A DNA stretch of 64,000 nucleotides from Tatumella morbirosei (GCF_000757425.2 NZ_JPKR02000005.1:62001-126000), one strand, 5' to 3'. Counted from the stretch's first letter, positions 54,618 to 64,000 are shown. Notes: generated by a model from the letters alone, not told the origin. Translations and numbers: made by a program.

Positions 54618-57176
54618 ATGAAAAAAAAGATATTTCGCTCTCTGCCGCTTGTTGTTGCTTTACCGAGAATGTTTGTTATTTCTGCGGCCAGCGCTGAAGA
54701 GTTTAATATGCAGTTTGTTCATGGCGCGGCAAATATGAATACTGCGCGTGAAGTCTCTGTCGGCGACAGTATTCAGCCAGGTACCTACCCTTTCGATATT
54801 TATCTTAATTCTGAAAAAATTGACAGCCTGTCAGTGACCTTTATCCGTAATGATAATGGTGTTGAACCCTGTTTTAGTGCTGAACAATTACACAATTACG
54901 GTATTATCTTGCCAGCCCCGGTCGCCGGCCAGCAATGTGTGGATTTAAAAAAACTGATCCCGGACGGAAAGGTAGAACCGGATATTACCCGGCAACGTAT
55001 TGACCTGACCATTCCACAAACCAGTATGACCGTAGTGCCGAAAGGCTCTATTCCGACACGTCTGTGGGACGAAGGCGTGAATGCCGGATTCGTCAACTAC
55101 AACCTGGACTACAGTAAAAACAGTTACCATGGGTCATCTTCAGCCTCCAGCAACGAATATACCTACCTGTCGCTGAGTAACGGTCTTAACCTCGGCCGCT
55201 GGCGGTTACGGGAGAATGGTAACTATACCCACGATAATACCTCGGGTTCCCACTGGAACAATATTTCCAGTTGGGCGGAAACTGATATTATTTCCATGCG
55301 CAGTCGTTTTCTGGTGGGCCAGTCCTCCACCAGCAACAGTGTGTTCGACAGTATCCAGTTCCGTGGCGTTAAACTGAGCAGCGTGGATGACATGCTGCCT
55401 GACAGCATGCGTAACTATGCCCCGGTAGTTCGTGGCGTCGCCTCTTCTAATGCCCGGGTTACCATCCGGCAGAACGGCTACCTGGTGTACAGTACCACGG
55501 TGCCCCCGGGGCCGTTTGCGATTCATGATATTTATCCGAACACCAGTGGCACGCTGTATGTCACGGTGACCGAGGCCGATGGCTCTTCACACCAGTTTAC
55601 TGTCGCTTATTCTTCTGTGGCCAATATGCTGCGTGAAGGATTATGGAATTACGAAGTCACTGCCGGTCGTTACCACGATGGTACCGGCGGATACAATCCT
55701 GACTTTATTCAGGGAACCGTGGCCCGTGGTATCAGCCATAACCTGACCCCTTATGGTGGAGTCCTGATTGCAGACAATTACCAGTCGGCTGTTGCCGGGA
55801 TAGGATCCAGCCTGGGTGCGTTTGGTGCTGTGTCACTGGATGGCAGTTATGCTAAAACCAATCTGGCCTCAGGTGGCACCAAACAAGGCCAGAGCTACCG
55901 TATTTTGTATGCAAAATCACTGAACGAACTGGGTACCGACTTCCGGTTAGCCGGCTATCGCTATTCGACTTCAGGATATTACGACTTCAACGATGCCGTT
56001 CAGGAACGGCGTGAATGGAAAAATGGTCAATATGAGTCTGACTATATTGATCCCAATGATGTCGCTACCGGGACACCCGGCTGGGCACAGACCAATAATG
56101 CGACCTACTATTCCAATGTCTACGCCAACAAGCGTCAGCGGATGGAAGTATCGATTAACCAGAGCCTGAATGGTTATGGCAGCATTTATATGAATGCCAA
56201 CCAGCAGACTTACTGGGGAACCAGTGAAAAAACCCGCACAGTGCAGGTGGGTTACTCCAATTCCTGGAAAGGGGCCAGCTATGGGGTTTACTGGCAGTCT
56301 ACCCGTTCACAATATGGTTACTCAGACAATAGTGTCAATGTCACCTTGTCGATTCCGCTGGTGATCAACAGCAATAACAACGTTATTGTGTCCACCACTC
56401 AGCTGGCGCACGATCAGCAGAGTGGCGACAGTTACAATACCGGCGTTTCCGGTACCCTGCTGAATGATAACCGCCTGAGCTATGGCGTCTCTACCGGCCA
56501 TACTCAGTCTGGCGGACAAAACAGCAGTGCTAACCTGAGCTACGATGGCAGCAAAGGCAATATTAACGGCAGTTACAGCTATAGCTCTGATTATACTCAG
56601 TCTTCACTGGGTGCCAGCGGTGGCCTGGTGGTTCACTCCGGCGGTGTCACTCTGTCACAGCCACTGGGTGATACTTTTGTGATTGTTAAAGCGAAGGATG
56701 CGCAAGGAGTAGGCGTACTGAACTCTCCGGGGGTAAAAGTTGACCGCTTCGGCTATGCCATCGTGAATAACGTAACGCCGTACCGTTACAACACCATTGC
56801 ACTGGATACCGAACAAATGCGGCCGGGTCTGGATATTCCACAGTCCATTATCCAGACCGTACCGACAGAGAAAGCGATTGTCCGGGTGAACTTTAATACC
56901 TTCTACGGACACAGTTTGCTTATCCATTCAAGATTAGCGGATAACAGCTTCCCGCAGATCGGTGCCAGTGTATTTAACTCACAAGGCCGTAACAGCGGAA
57001 CCGTGGGTATGAACGGTGACCTGTACGTGGCAGGTATTGCCGCTGGCGATAAACTGACGGTGAAATGGGGTGATGGCCCTGCCGATAAATGCTATCTGCA
57101 GATCCCTGCAAAACTGGATGCTCAAACTAAAACCATGGGTTACCAGGAACTTACACTTACCTGCCAACGCCCCTGA
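54618..57176 (+). CDS. Fimbrial outer-membrane usher
   Basis: An 852-residue FimD/PapC-family usher. The order is signal peptide, N-terminal chaperone-binding domain with disulfide cysteines (EPCFSAEQL, GQQCVDLKKL), a 24-strand barrel with plug domain (RGVASSNARVTIRQNGY, VPPGPFAIHDIYP), and C-terminal domains ending in a Cys pair (DKCYLQIP, LTCQRP). It is intact and of normal length. It secretes and assembles the fibre. Confidence 0.95.
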   Translation: MKKKIFRSLPLVVALPRMFVISAASAEEFNMQFVHGAANMNTAREVSVGDSIQPGTYPFDIYLNSEKIDSLSVTFIRNDNGVEPCFSAEQLHNYGIILPAPVAGQQCVDLKKLIPDGKVEPDITRQRIDLTIPQTSMTVVPKGSIPTRLWDEGVNAGFVNYNLDYSKNSYHGSSSASSNEYTYLSLSNGLNLGRWRLRENGNYTHDNTSGSHWNNISSWAETDIISMRSRFLVGQSSTSNSVFDSIQFRGVKLSSVDDMLPDSMRNYAPVVRGVASSNARVTIRQNGYLVYSTTVPPGPFAIHDIYPNTSGTLYVTVTEADGSSHQFTVAYSSVANMLREGLWNYEVTAGRYHDGTGGYNPDFIQGTVARGISHNLTPYGGVLIADNYQSAVAGIGSSLGAFGAVSLDGSYAKTNLASGGTKQGQSYRILYAKSLNELGTDFRLAGYRYSTSGYYDFNDAVQERREWKNGQYESDYIDPNDVATGTPGWAQTNNATYYSNVYANKRQRMEVSINQSLNGYGSIYMNANQQTYWGTSEKTRTVQVGYSNSWKGASYGVYWQSTRSQYGYSDNSVNVTLSIPLVINSNNNVIVSTTQLAHDQQSGDSYNTGVSGTLLNDNRLSYGVSTGHTQSGGQNSSANLSYDGSKGNINGSYSYSSDYTQSSLGASGGLVVHSGGVTLSQPLGDTFVIVKAKDAQGVGVLNSPGVKVDRFGYAIVNNVTPYRYNTIALDTEQMRPGLDIPQSIIQTVPTEKAIVRVNFNTFYGHSLLIHSRLADNSFPQIGASVFNSQGRNSGTVGMNGDLYVAGIAAGDKLTVKWGDGPADKCYLQIPAKLDAQTKTMGYQELTLTCQRP

Positions 57177-57187
57177 GGAGTCAGGCA

Positions 57188-58246
57188 ATGACGCTGCATA
57201 TCATTAAAAAACTGACCGGCCTGCTACTGTTGCTGTGTGCAATTTTCGCCAGCCAGCAGAGTTTTGCCCTGTCCTGCCGCCAGGGCAGTAATACTAGTCA
57301 GACCAGCCCGACGGGCGCTATCAACCAGGATTTCTCCATCGGTTCGGTGTCGTTTGCAAAATCTGACTTTACGGCCGGCAGGGTGTTGTGGCGCTCTTCA
57401 ACTTATACCGCCACTTTTACCTGCTGGGATATGCAAAGTCATCCACAGGGGGAAGACGCGTGGCTGTACTGGAACCCTAAGGGTGATCTGAGCAAAATTA
57501 ACTCTTCCCTGAGTGTCGGGGTCACCATTAATGGTAAAGATTACGATTCCATTAATACCGCCATCGCCAAAAAGGCAATTGATGTTGGCCGCGGAACCGT
57601 GGCTGACTCTTATTACTATGCCTACTACAGACAGGCCCGGCCACTGACCATCTCTTTTACCTTCTCTATTTATCTGAAAGCCACCGGGGTCGCTCCGCCT
57701 ACTACCTTTACCGATATCGGGACTGCCCGTGTATTCCAGGTGGATGGCGAACTGGGGATAAACTCAACCCCTAACAGTAACTATGTGGCTAACCTGACAA
57801 ATTTTAATAATATTAAGGTCATCCAGTGTACCCCGACGGTGACTATTTCACCGTCTACTATAAACTTTGGCAGCGTAATGCGTGAGACTTCGGCGGTGGG
57901 TAAGATTGCCAAAACTATCCCCTTTACCGTAACAGCTAACGTCTCCGGTGGGGGCTGTGTCGGCCAACAACTGGTCGCCAGTTTTAGTAGTAATGATGTG
58001 AGTGCTTCCGACAGTACCTTACTTATCCCTTCAACCAAACCGGGTATTGGCGTTTATCTGACCTCCAGCACTGATACCAGTACTCCGATTGTTTTTGGTC
58101 AGACCTATAATTTCACCTCCGCTGCCATCACCAGCAGCGATACGACCATTCCGAGGGGCTATATTGCCTATCTGAAATGGTTGACTAACTCTCCGACAGT
58201 CGGGACCTTCAATACCACGGCGACCGTCAATATCACGTTCAAATAG
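57188..58246 (+). CDS. Fimbrial tip adhesin
   Basis: A 352-residue two-domain fimbrial protein. The signal peptide ends QQSFA, followed by LSCRQGSNTSQ. The N-terminal ~190 residues form a putative receptor-binding domain with its own cysteines (SCRQG, TCWDMQ). The C-terminal pilin domain (CTPTVTISPSTINFGSV, GGGCVGQQ) ends NITFK. The last position in the operon and the length, nearly twice the pilin, fit a tip adhesin. Receptor unknown. Confidence 0.87.
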   Translation: MTLHIIKKLTGLLLLLCAIFASQQSFALSCRQGSNTSQTSPTGAINQDFSIGSVSFAKSDFTAGRVLWRSSTYTATFTCWDMQSHPQGEDAWLYWNPKGDLSKINSSLSVGVTINGKDYDSINTAIAKKAIDVGRGTVADSYYYAYYRQARPLTISFTFSIYLKATGVAPPTTFTDIGTARVFQVDGELGINSTPNSNYVANLTNFNNIKVIQCTPTVTISPSTINFGSVMRETSAVGKIAKTIPFTVTANVSGGGCVGQQLVASFSSNDVSASDSTLLIPSTKPGIGVYLTSSTDTSTPIVFGQTYNFTSAAITSSDTTIPRGYIAYLKWLTNSPTVGTFNTTATVNITFK

Positions 58247-58252
58247 TCAGCG

Positions 58253-58278
58253 TCCGCCCCCGGTTTCCCGGGGGCGGA
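58253..58278 (+). terminator. GC-rich hairpin after the adhesin gene
   Basis: A perfect 11-bp stem TCCGCCCCCGG / CCGGGGGCGGA with loop TTTC, 6 bp after the adhesin stop. It has no U-run but is very stable and ends the fimbrial operon. Confidence 0.7.
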
Positions 58279-58376
58279 GAAAACAGGCCATAGCCCCGTC
58301 ATTTTGAATTGAGCGACAGAATTTGTTGTGGCTTAACGGGGGGACGCAGAGAATTGGCGGGTCAACCGCCATGGAG

Positions 58377-59084
58377 TTACTTCTTACGCTTAAAATTCAC
58401 TTCAAACGCATAGGCAATTTTTTGGAAGTTCCGCTGGGTAATCAGTGAAAGATTGGTAAATTTAACCGACATCCGCTGCTGATAACCGGGATGTTCCGGT
58501 AATTCATCTTCCAGATCGTTAATGGCAATAATCTCAACATTAGCTTTGAATTCACCATATTCACCGAGGGAGAGTTGTGCTTTCTTAAACACCGATCCCA
58601 CTTTAATCTTTTCCGATAACGGTTTCTGGGTATAAACCCCGACACCACCGACCGAGAAATCATAAATAATAAACGGCGGAGGGACCGTCAGTCCGGAGAC
58701 CGGCAACGTGAGTGTAAAGTGCTTCCATATTGGCAGAGGAACCCGCAAATTAATCCGGCGTTGGTAGTACTGAAATTCATCAGGAATATCTCCGACAATC
58801 ACCACACCGCTATCGGTTTTTTGTGACGCCAGCACCCTGGTGCTGAAGATAATTTTAGCTTCCCGGCCTTCAGCAATCAGGTCGAGCTTATCAGGGAGTG
58901 TTGCGGGGTCCTGAAGAGGAATGAGATTGATACGGCCGGATTCCAGGCGCTGCACTTCAAAATCGTACCCCTGTTCTGAGCCCAGATTCAGACGGTGCTT
59001 TTCCTTAATCAAAGTCCTCAGGATTGCCATCAGTTCGAAACGATCTTTCTTAATAATCAGGGAATCAGTCTCAAAACGCACCAT
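58377..59084 (-). CDS. ycgR: YcgR-type flagellar brake / PilZ protein
   Basis: A 235-residue protein (E. coli YcgR is 244) with an N-terminal YcgR domain and a C-terminal PilZ domain. The c-di-GMP motifs are visible: the Arg-rich RRINLRVPLP (~residue 122) and DFSVGGVGVY (~155). In E. coli YcgR slows the flagellar motor when c-di-GMP is high. Its place beside a fimbrial operon and an EAL protein suggests local c-di-GMP output, although flagellar genes are not in this window. Confidence 0.85.
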   Translation of the reverse strand: MVRFETDSLIIKKDRFELMAILRTLIKEKHRLNLGSEQGYDFEVQRLESGRINLIPLQDPATLPDKLDLIAEGREAKIIFSTRVLASQKTDSGVVIVGDIPDEFQYYQRRINLRVPLPIWKHFTLTLPVSGLTVPPPFIIYDFSVGGVGVYTQKPLSEKIKVGSVFKKAQLSLGEYGEFKANVEIIAINDLEDELPEHPGYQQRMSVKFTNLSLITQRNFQKIAYAFEVNFKRKK

Positions 59085-59213
59085 AACAACAAACCCTTGT
59101 TACTTAATCATGCCTGAAGAATAACATATTAAAACAAGAAGAGGTTCACAAGATTACTATGAGAGTTAAGCCAGATTGACCTTTAGCAGTGATGACAGAC
59201 GGCTGCCCGGGAA

Positions 59214-59912
59214 TCAGGCAGCACGGCACAACTCTTCAATGGTCAGTTCTTTCCAAAGTTTGCCCTGCAGGGCATAGTATGGCATCTGAGATAACCACTG
59301 TTCATGGTGATCGGTTTCGATACCTTCCACCACCACATTGCAGTTATTCAGGGCAAAGAAATTCAACAGTGCTTCCATCAACTGGCTGCCGCCAGGCTTG
59401 CTCATAAAGTTCCAGAGCAGAAAACGGTCAATTTTTATAAAGCGAAATTGGTTGTCAAAAAAGGCCGAAAAACCCGACAGGCCTGATCCAAAATCATCCA
59501 GCCAGACGGTCTGTTTCTTCAGAAATACCGGCGACTGGTTAGGCTCGGCCACCAGACTATCTGATGATTCATTCACTTCAAAATGGATGAAGCTGAGCGC
59601 ATCTTTATCCCGTGAGAGATAATGTTTGTTAACAAACTCTAATGATTTATCATCGACGTTCAGGGTCACAATCACATCATTGCTCACAAACCATTCCCGG
59701 TAAGATTCAATTAATGCAATCTGCGCCTTCAAAATATCGATGCTCATTCCGGGTGTCAGATTCTGGAAAAAAAATTCCGGAGAGATTGCTGTCCCCTGGT
59801 TGTTGGCGGTGATTCTGGACAAACACTCAACCGCTAACAATTCTCCGGTTTTACCAAACATCGGCTGGAAAACAAAATTAATTGAAAAATTAGCAAGTTT
59901 TAAAGGGGTCAT
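59214..59912 (-). CDS. Stand-alone EAL-domain protein (c-di-GMP phosphodiesterase-like)
   Basis: A 232-residue protein that is a single EAL domain with no sensor or GGDEF domain. The signature EAL is changed to ECL (LAVECLSR). Other catalytic positions appear kept: Asn in VTLNVDD, Glu in HFEVNE, the DDFGSG loop (LDDFGSGLSGF), Lys in FIKIDRF, Glu in VEGIET and Gln in ALQGKLW. It may therefore still hydrolyse c-di-GMP, or act like YdiV as a protein-binding EAL relative. It lies 130 bp upstream of ycgR on the same strand. Confidence 0.82.
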   Translation of the reverse strand: MTPLKLANFSINFVFQPMFGKTGELLAVECLSRITANNQGTAISPEFFFQNLTPGMSIDILKAQIALIESYREWFVSNDVIVTLNVDDKSLEFVNKHYLSRDKDALSFIHFEVNESSDSLVAEPNQSPVFLKKQTVWLDDFGSGLSGFSAFFDNQFRFIKIDRFLLWNFMSKPGGSQLMEALLNFFALNNCNVVVEGIETDHHEQWLSQMPYYALQGKLWKELTIEELCRAA

Positions 59913-60388
59913 AGCCCACCCGGAGTCATTGAAAAAAAAAGCAGGCCAGTCAGTTAGCCTGAATTTTCAGCGGGCAGATGATGTGCTGCCTGCCTGGCTG
60001 CTGAAGAAAGTATACGCCGCCTGATATTTTTACAGATGATTTTATGAGAGTCTCTCCCTATCAATGAAGCAATTTCCATTATAAATTCTGATAAACGGCG
60101 ACCGGTGTGGGTAAGATTCTGAGAAACTCTTTGCCGCAGGACTGACGGCACTGCCGCTGGCCATCGCCAGTGCGTCCGGGCGGAATTTTATACTAAGAGG
60201 ATGCAATAAAAGTAAATTAATCTGAACCAAAGCCTGTTGATACGAGATAAACATTTTGCTCACCACAGATTAATAGTTGTGAGTCTGGCGAAAAAATGGC
60301 ATTTTTTCACATCTTTAAAAAAGGCTCCCGGATATTTCCGGAGATGACCCATAACCATCACAACATCAATTATTACAGGGGGAAAGCG
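59913..60388. other. Intergenic region with a possible signal-peptide remnant
   Basis: About 476 bp with no intact gene. A plus-strand stretch (60121-60183) would encode EKLFAAGLTALPLAIASASG, strikingly like a Sec signal peptide, but it has no start codon (TAA at 60112) and soon ends. It may be a gene fragment or chance. Confidence 0.35.
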
Positions 60389-61857
60389 TTGAACGCTTCA
60401 GCCACTCATCTTCCACAAAAAAGTGCCGGTTCCGGCGTACTTTTTTTATTCAGATGTTTTCGACACTTGGCTTCGCAGTGTTGTACTCAACACTGGTCTT
60501 GTATGCCACGAAAAAGCTGGGATTTAGTGAAAACTCAGCCAACGCGATCATGGGCGTGTTCGGCGCCTTTAATTATGGTCTGCACCTGTTTGGCGGTTAT
60601 CTCGGTGGCCGCTATCTGAGTAACCGCAATCTGTTCGTTATGGGAATGGTGTTGCAGGTCATCGGTTGTTATCTGATTGCCAGCGCCGGGGTCAGCGGAT
60701 TGTATTGGGGTCTGGCAATGTTCCTGACCGGCAGCGGATTAAATGTGACCTGCCTTAATATGATGCTGACACAGCGATTTACCCCGGACGACCCGCGTCG
60801 TGAAAGTGCTTTCCTGTGGAACTATGCCGGGATGAACCTTGGTTTTTTCATCGGTTTTACCGTCGCGGGTTACTACCAACTGTCTGCCGATTATGAAGCC
60901 CTGTTCCTGTTTGCCACTTCCGGTAATCTGATTGCTATTCTGCTGACCTTTATCTACTGGAAACAGGTCAGGGATAAAGATACCCCGCTCAGCACGGTCA
61001 GCCCGGCCAGTTTTCGTCAGCGCCTGCTGGCCGGAATTGCCATCCTGTTGGTACTGTTGCCAATCATCAGGTTAATGCTGAGCCATGCAGGGGTCAGCAG
61101 CTATTTTGTGATTGCGATTGGTACATTGGTGTTTATCCTGTTGTGCGGCTTAGCTCTCAGACACCCGGTGGCAGAAGAGCGTTCACGGATGGGGGCTTAC
61201 CTGATCCTGATGCTGGGTTCACTGGTCTTCTGGTCGCTTTATCAGTTAGCGCCAATGGGGTTAATGCTATTCTCGGAAAACAATATTAACCTGAATGTCT
61301 ATGGCTGGCAGGTAGCACCACAGTGGATTCAGGACATTAATACTATCGTGATTGTTATTGGTGGCCCTCTGCTGGCGGCCGGGTTTAACCGGTTACGGGC
61401 TAAAGGCTGGAGAATCGATATTCCGTTGCAGTTTGCCAGTTCGCTGGTATTTATCGGTCTGGGTATGCTGGTGTTACCCGTCGGCATTAGCCTGGCTGGT
61501 AGCGATGGTTTAATGGCGTTTAAATGGATTGTCATCAGCTATATTCTGCAAAGCATTGCGGAACTGCTGATTTCGCCTATCGGCTACGCAATGATTGGCA
61601 AGCTGGCGCCGAAACAACACCAGGGACTGATGATGGGCAGCTGGATGATGGTGACCGGTGTCGCTTCGGTTCTCGCCGGCTATTTCTCGGGAATGATGCC
61701 ACAAAATGCAGGTTCCACCCCGCTGGCCACTAACCCGGGATACAGCCATATTTTCAATATTCTCGGCTGGGGATCGGTCATTGCAGCGATTATCATCGCC
61801 TTGCTTATTCCGGTGCTTCGTCGGTTAATCAATCCACTCAGCAGCGTAAAATCCTGA
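60389..61857 (+). pseudogene. POT-family peptide transporter with a T7 frameshift
   Basis: The long frame from ATG 60454 encodes 467 residues of a POT/PTR2 carrier (LNVTCLNMMLTQRF, LWNYAGMNLGFFIG) but lacks most of helix 1. The missing start lies in another frame from TTG 60389, which has AGGGGG 6 bp upstream. The two frames meet in seven T (60441-60447). Eight T would give a continuous GVLFFIQMFSTLGFAV. The canonical ExxER proton-coupling motif is absent even in the restored sequence (QMFST at its place). Decay, slippage or a sequencing error are all possible. Confidence 0.75.
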
Positions 61858-61867
61858 CGCACATTTC

Positions 61868-61892
61868 GGCCGGGCAGTTAACTGCCCCGGCC
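61868..61892. terminator. Bidirectional terminator hairpin
   Basis: GGCCGGGCAGTT pairs with AACTGCCCCGGCC with one bulged C, lying between the convergent POT and MFS genes 11 bp after the POT stop. A short T-rich stretch (GATTTTAC) follows on the plus strand. Confidence 0.7.
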
Positions 61893-61905
61893 GGACAGAT
61901 TTTAC

Positions 61906-63120
61906 TCAACTCTGATTTTTCAGGCGCCAGCTGATATTGAGTGCTCCAGCCACCAGCATCACCAGCGCCGTCCCAATAAACACTGCCGGAGTACCCAGTT
62001 TACCGGCCACCAGCCCGCCAAACAGTGGTCCGGTCACCTGACCTATATATTGTGCTGAAGTTGAATATCCCAGTAACCGGCCCGTATTATTGGCCCCAGC
62101 ATGATGACGGATAATTGCGGTGATACAGGGCAACATACCGCCCAACGCCAGCCCCATACAGAAACGCAATACCACTAACTGCCAGACCGCGGTCACAAAC
62201 GCCTGCGGAATCAGTAAGATCCCGCAGACCACCAGACCGAAAGATAAAACCCGCCAGTGCCCAACTCTGTCGGCCAGTGCGCCGATGCGCGGGGCCGCTA
62301 AAATACTGCCGAGGGCAGTCGCCGCCATCACTATTCCGGCCAGCAGGGTGGCATGTTGTAACGATGAGGTAAACGTGGCGACATACAGCGTAATAATCGG
62401 TTCAACCGACATACTGGCGAACACCAGTAACATGCCAGATACCCACATAATCTTTACAGGTAACGGTATCGCCGCCGGTGTTTCTTCCACAGCACTGGCT
62501 GTTGCTCTTTTGGGTGGCTGGCGCTGTTCTTTCAGTAAGAATAAGGTGGCGAGAAAAGTGATAAAGATGATCGCACCGGTCAATAAAAAAGTCGCACGGA
62601 TACCTATCCAGCCGGGTAACACGCCACCAACCAAGGGTCCTGCAATATTGCCTGCCATGACACCTGACGAAAGAATCCCGACTGCCCAGCCGGTTTTCTC
62701 CTTTGGCGTTTGTGAAGCCACTAAAATCATCGACCCGGAAGCATAGCCCCCCAGTAATCCCGCCAGTAAACGTAATGCCACCAGTTGCCAGGGTGCCGTT
62801 GCCATCCCCATCAGTGACATGGCGACAGCCATTCCAAGACTCGCACGGATCAGCATCAGTTTACGACCATATTTGTCCGCCAGACGGCCCCATAGCGGGG
62901 CCGTCAGCGCCGCTGTCAGAAAGGTCGCACCGTAGGCCACCGCTGACCAGTGTGCAATGCTGGCTTCTTCTTCTACACCGAGGGAATGAAGGTAAAGCGG
63001 CAAAAACGGTAGCAGCAGTGTCATTGCTATCAGAGTGGTGAACGAACCCAGAGTACATACCCAAAGATTGCGTCGCCAGTAAACGTGCTGTTCCGCCGCC
63101 TCACCCGAAGATCCTGTCAT
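61906..63120 (-). CDS. MdtG-like MFS drug-type exporter
   Basis: A 404-residue, 12-helix MFS protein from ATG 63120 (MTGSSGEAAEQ); the extension to 63225 lacks support. Motif A after TM2 is GRLADKYGRKLMLIRASLGM and resembles E. coli MdtG (GGLADRKGRKLM). The C-terminal half has RIGALADRVGH. Drug:H+ antiporter membership is inferred; the substrate is unknown. A LysR-type gene lies upstream on the same strand, 115 bp away, and may regulate it. Confidence 0.85.
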   Translation of the reverse strand: MTGSSGEAAEQHVYWRRNLWVCTLGSFTTLIAMTLLLPFLPLYLHSLGVEEEASIAHWSAVAYGATFLTAALTAPLWGRLADKYGRKLMLIRASLGMAVAMSLMGMATAPWQLVALRLLAGLLGGYASGSMILVASQTPKEKTGWAVGILSSGVMAGNIAGPLVGGVLPGWIGIRATFLLTGAIIFITFLATLFLLKEQRQPPKRATASAVEETPAAIPLPVKIMWVSGMLLVFASMSVEPIITLYVATFTSSLQHATLLAGIVMAATALGSILAAPRIGALADRVGHWRVLSFGLVVCGILLIPQAFVTAVWQLVVLRFCMGLALGGMLPCITAIIRHHAGANNTGRLLGYSTSAQYIGQVTGPLFGGLVAGKLGTPAVFIGTALVMLVAGALNISWRLKNQS

Positions 63121-63235
63121 TGAAATTAACCTGTAGATTGTTGTGGAGATGACAGAATAACTGTCAGCGGAAAAAAGCCCTATATCCGCACGGATATTTA
63201 CCTGCTGGCTCCGGATTGTTACCACACCGTAATAA

Positions 63236-64000
63236 TCAACTGTGACTGAGTTTCCCGGTCAGCATGTCGCACAACCAGGTTACCGGCGAGGAGGGTTGTT
63301 CCGGCTGTTTAAGCAGCAGATAACTGTGATAGCTGGGTAACTGCCAGTCGGGCAATACCGGTTGTAAAACACCGTCCGTTAGCGCCCGGGACACCATATA
63401 GGAGGGCAGACAGGCAATCCCGGCACCTGCACAAGCGGCGGTAAGCAATGCCATGCTGTTATTTGCCCGAAAACGGCTGACGGCGTTAATCCCGACTCGT
63501 TTTTTTTCACGCTGAAAAGAGAGCGCCGCCTGGTGTGCTGAGCCATGAAAGGTCAGTAACTGGTGGCTGTTAAGATGCTCCGGCCGGGTGACCGGCGGAT
63601 TCTGCGCCAGATACTCCCGGCTGGCATACAATCCCCAATGGATGACCGATAGCGGCCGGCACCGTTCATATTCCGGTGGACGCTGGCGTACCACAATCGC
63701 CACATCAATATCATCCCGCTCCATATCTGGCTCACGGTCACTGAGATCCAGATCGATCCGCACATGGATATGATGCTGCATAAAAGGCTGTAATACCGGC
63801 ACAATACACTGACAGCCGTAAGTCACCGGAGCCATCAGCCGGACCTGACCACCCGGCTGGCTGTGCATTTGCCGGATAAAATCTTCGGCACTCTCCAGCT
63901 GCGCACTGATTCGCTCACAATAGCGATAGTACTGCTGACCACATTCGGTTACCGTCACTTTACGTGTCGTACGATGCAGCAGTTTCATGGCCAGTCGTGT
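63236..64000 (-). CDS. LysR-family transcriptional regulator (5' end outside window)
   Basis: The visible 255 residues run from within the DNA-binding domain (LAMKLLHRTTRKVTVTECG, equivalent to ~residue 45 of family members) through the substrate-binding domain to the stop at 63236. The start lies beyond base 64000. The ATG at 63988 is internal and not the start. It is probably the regulator of the MFS gene immediately downstream. Confidence 0.9.
   Translation of the reverse strand, partial: TRLAMKLLHRTTRKVTVTECGQQYYRYCERISAQLESAEDFIRQMHSQPGGQVRLMAPVTYGCQCIVPVLQPFMQHHIHVRIDLDLSDREPDMERDDIDVAIVVRQRPPEYERCRPLSVIHWGLYASREYLAQNPPVTRPEHLNSHQLLTFHGSAHQAALSFQREKKRVGINAVSRFRANNSMALLTAACAGAGIACLPSYMVSRALTDGVLQPVLPDWQLPSYHSYLLLKQPEQPSSPVTWLCDMLTGKLSHS

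Noticed and set aside
60294-60312. TGGCATTTTTTCACA as a sigma-54 promoter upstream of the POT gene
   Set aside because: No GC at the -12 position.

Overview
The window looks like chromosomal DNA of an enterobacterium, most likely Erwiniaceae (Pantoea/Tatumella/Erwinia-like). The basis is close similarity, judged by eye, of AraC, AraFGH, YtfQRT-YjfF, AraBAD, FrmRA, YobA and YcgR to the Enterobacterales versions, together with intermediate GC. I see no rRNA, tRNA, phage, insertion sequence or CRISPR. The window is an accessory-metabolism stretch of nutrient uptake and catabolic operons, each with its own regulator.

Layout. 0-1.7 kb: a partial SDR oxidoreductase divergent from a LysR regulator. 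2.0-5.6 kb: a sigma-54-type promoter, then an MHS-family permease, a MOSC protein, a VanB-type flavin/2Fe-2S reductase and an XRE-cupin regulator. 5.6-15.0 kb (minus strand): one long run of nine genes with two MetQ-MetN-MetI-type importers, a BisC-type molybdoenzyme, an IPNS-like dioxygenase and an HcxA-like dehydrogenase, which reads as organosulfur/methionine-derivative scavenging. A divergent aminotransferase (15.2-16.4 kb) is broken. 16.5-20.9 kb: a small orphan gene behind an A15 tract, then a cystine/amino-acid-type ABC importer whose ATPase and companion luciferase-like monooxygenase are both disrupted. 21.4-25.9 kb: a beta-glucoside PTS operon with CRP site, RAT element and leader terminator. 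25.9-27.3 kb: frmRA formaldehyde detoxification.

27.4-37.9 kb is the most interesting region. A sigma-54 promoter with two NtrC-type sites placed much as at glnAp2 precedes an amino-acid-type ABC importer, an M20 amidohydrolase and an orphan DUF1989 protein, followed by an XRE-cupin regulator. A second sigma-54 promoter precedes a xanthine/uracil-type permease, an 8-oxoguanine/guanine-type deaminase and an OprD-like porin. Together they look like a nitrogen-limitation regulon for purine/ureido/amidine nitrogen.

38-39.2 kb: a DUF2946 protein, whose start is split by a 7-bp duplication, and a YobA/CopC copper protein. 39.2-52.9 kb: a complete arabinose locus, araC-araHGF and yjfF-ytfT-ytfR-ytfQ on the minus strand and araBAD on the plus strand. 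Three tandem AraC-type site pairs with 21-bp spacing are visible. 53.3-58.2 kb: a four-gene chaperone-usher fimbria, followed by a YcgR-type PilZ protein and a stand-alone EAL-domain protein, suggesting c-di-GMP control of surface behaviour. 60.4-64 kb: a POT-family peptide transporter with a T7 frameshift, an MdtG-like MFS exporter and a partial LysR regulator.

Six reading-frame lesions occur in this single window (A6 near bisC, deletion in the aminotransferase, G7 in an ABC ATPase, nonsense in the monooxygenase, 7-bp duplication in DUF2946, T7 in the POT gene). Three sit in homopolymers, so either sequencing error or active gene decay/phase variation must be separated before function is inferred.
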